Positions 63,879 to 64,000 of a stretch of DNA of 64,000 bases are shown here, piece by piece (position 1 is the first letter of the stretch; each line of letters begins with the position of its first letter). Below the pieces are notes generated by a model. That model did no database searches and was not told the DNA's origin. It saw only the letters and a list, made by a program, of their open reading frames with translations. The stretch is from Nitrospirota bacterium (lineage in GTDB: Bacteria > Nitrospinota_A > UBA7883 > JACRGQ01): contig JAJRYD010000003.1 in assembly GCA_024275955.1 (NCBI GenBank), positions 1 through 64,000 on the forward strand. Reading direction: 5' to 3'. A program made the position numbers and the translations under genes.

Positions 63879-64000
63879 ATGAATAATTTAAAAATAGATT
63901 CTTTTAAACCGCTTGGCGAGTCTTTTAAACTGCCGAACCAGAACAGCCTTGGCAGTGACGGCGGTTCATTTGCCAAAACTCTCGGCGAATCAATACAAGA
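63879..64000 (+). CDS. fliE: FliE-like flagellar protein, 5' part only
   Basis: Forty codons before the window ends: MNNLKIDSFKPLGESFKL, then PNQNSLGSDGGSFAKTLGES. The SFAKTLGESIQ segment matches the SFxxxLxxAI region of FliE, the MS ring-rod junction protein, which is about 100 residues long. AAGTAAG-type spacing before the ATG and a 12-base gap from flgB place it in the operon. Assignment is based on context and this short motif. Confidence 0.6.
   Translation, partial: MNNLKIDSFKPLGESFKLPNQNSLGSDGGSFAKTLGESIQ

Overview
The window reads as a chromosomal segment of a diderm, flagellated, free-living bacterium of roughly 45% GC. The evidence is a heptosyltransferase and lipid A acyltransferase, porin and FadL-like barrels, many lipoproteins, a prepilin peptidase, a flagellar operon behind a sigma-54-like promoter, one-component and hybrid two-component signalling, and biosynthesis of histidine, phenylalanine, biotin and pantothenate. 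The gene content resembles Deltaproteobacteria in the broad sense or Nitrospinota-type lineages, but nothing here fixes the phylum.

Layout. 1-7 kb: the truncated left end of an IS200/IS605-type element, EVE protein, M48-TPR lipoprotein, MarC, then recO-era and a PrcB-like secreted protein on the minus strand, and a TVP38-type membrane protein. 7-14 kb: fbp-glnB-amt, a porin, waaF-lpxL and hisH-hisB. 14-26 kb: an envelope region with two GT39-like membrane glycosyltransferases, three TPR proteins, a bactofilin-TM-TPR fusion, a small secreted protein with its own terminator, tRNA-His and cheY. 26-38 kb: a CxxCxxCC protein, a Big_5 lipoprotein, hisA-hisF-hisIE, a receiver protein probably starting at ATT, bioF-bioB, hsp20, panC, a response regulator and plsY. 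38-49 kb: thpR-recA-recX-pilD, ychF, a membrane protein with an IF2_N-like domain, cinA and hisC-pheA. 49-64 kb: a hybrid kinase, hemerythrin, an operon of CHASE2-adenylate cyclase, SH3, M48 and outer-membrane protein, then lapA-like, trxB, a class I adenylate cyclase, a GT2 enzyme and flgB-fliE.

The most distinctive signal is a non-coding family, called element A here: ten copies plus one fragment of a ~129 bp sequence with imperfect terminal inverted repeats (GGGGCTGTTgCC at one end, GGGACTGTTtCC read inward from the other). Eight copies carry a 5-bp direct repeat at both flanks, so they behave as MITEs. A central stem-loop is kept in spite of sequence drift. Two copies end 8-16 bp before start codons. 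No transposase for them lies in this window. A second MITE-like sequence, an older inverted-repeat element into which element A has jumped, and several decayed gene pieces (a TrkA-like remnant, a copied TPR-gene fragment) show that the intergenic spaces collect mobile and duplicated debris while the genes themselves are compact and often overlap by 1-14 bp.

How the genes work together. Many are housekeeping genes in translation-coupled pairs. The histidine genes are scattered over three loci. hisC sits beside pheA, which suggests it also serves aromatic amino acids. Two unrelated adenylate cyclases 5.5 kb apart suggest layered cAMP signalling. The 15-26 kb region looks like a lineage-specific envelope assembly or glycosylation locus. 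Its bactofilin-TPR fusion and the IF2_N-like membrane protein near 44 kb are the strongest protein-level candidates for undescribed biology.
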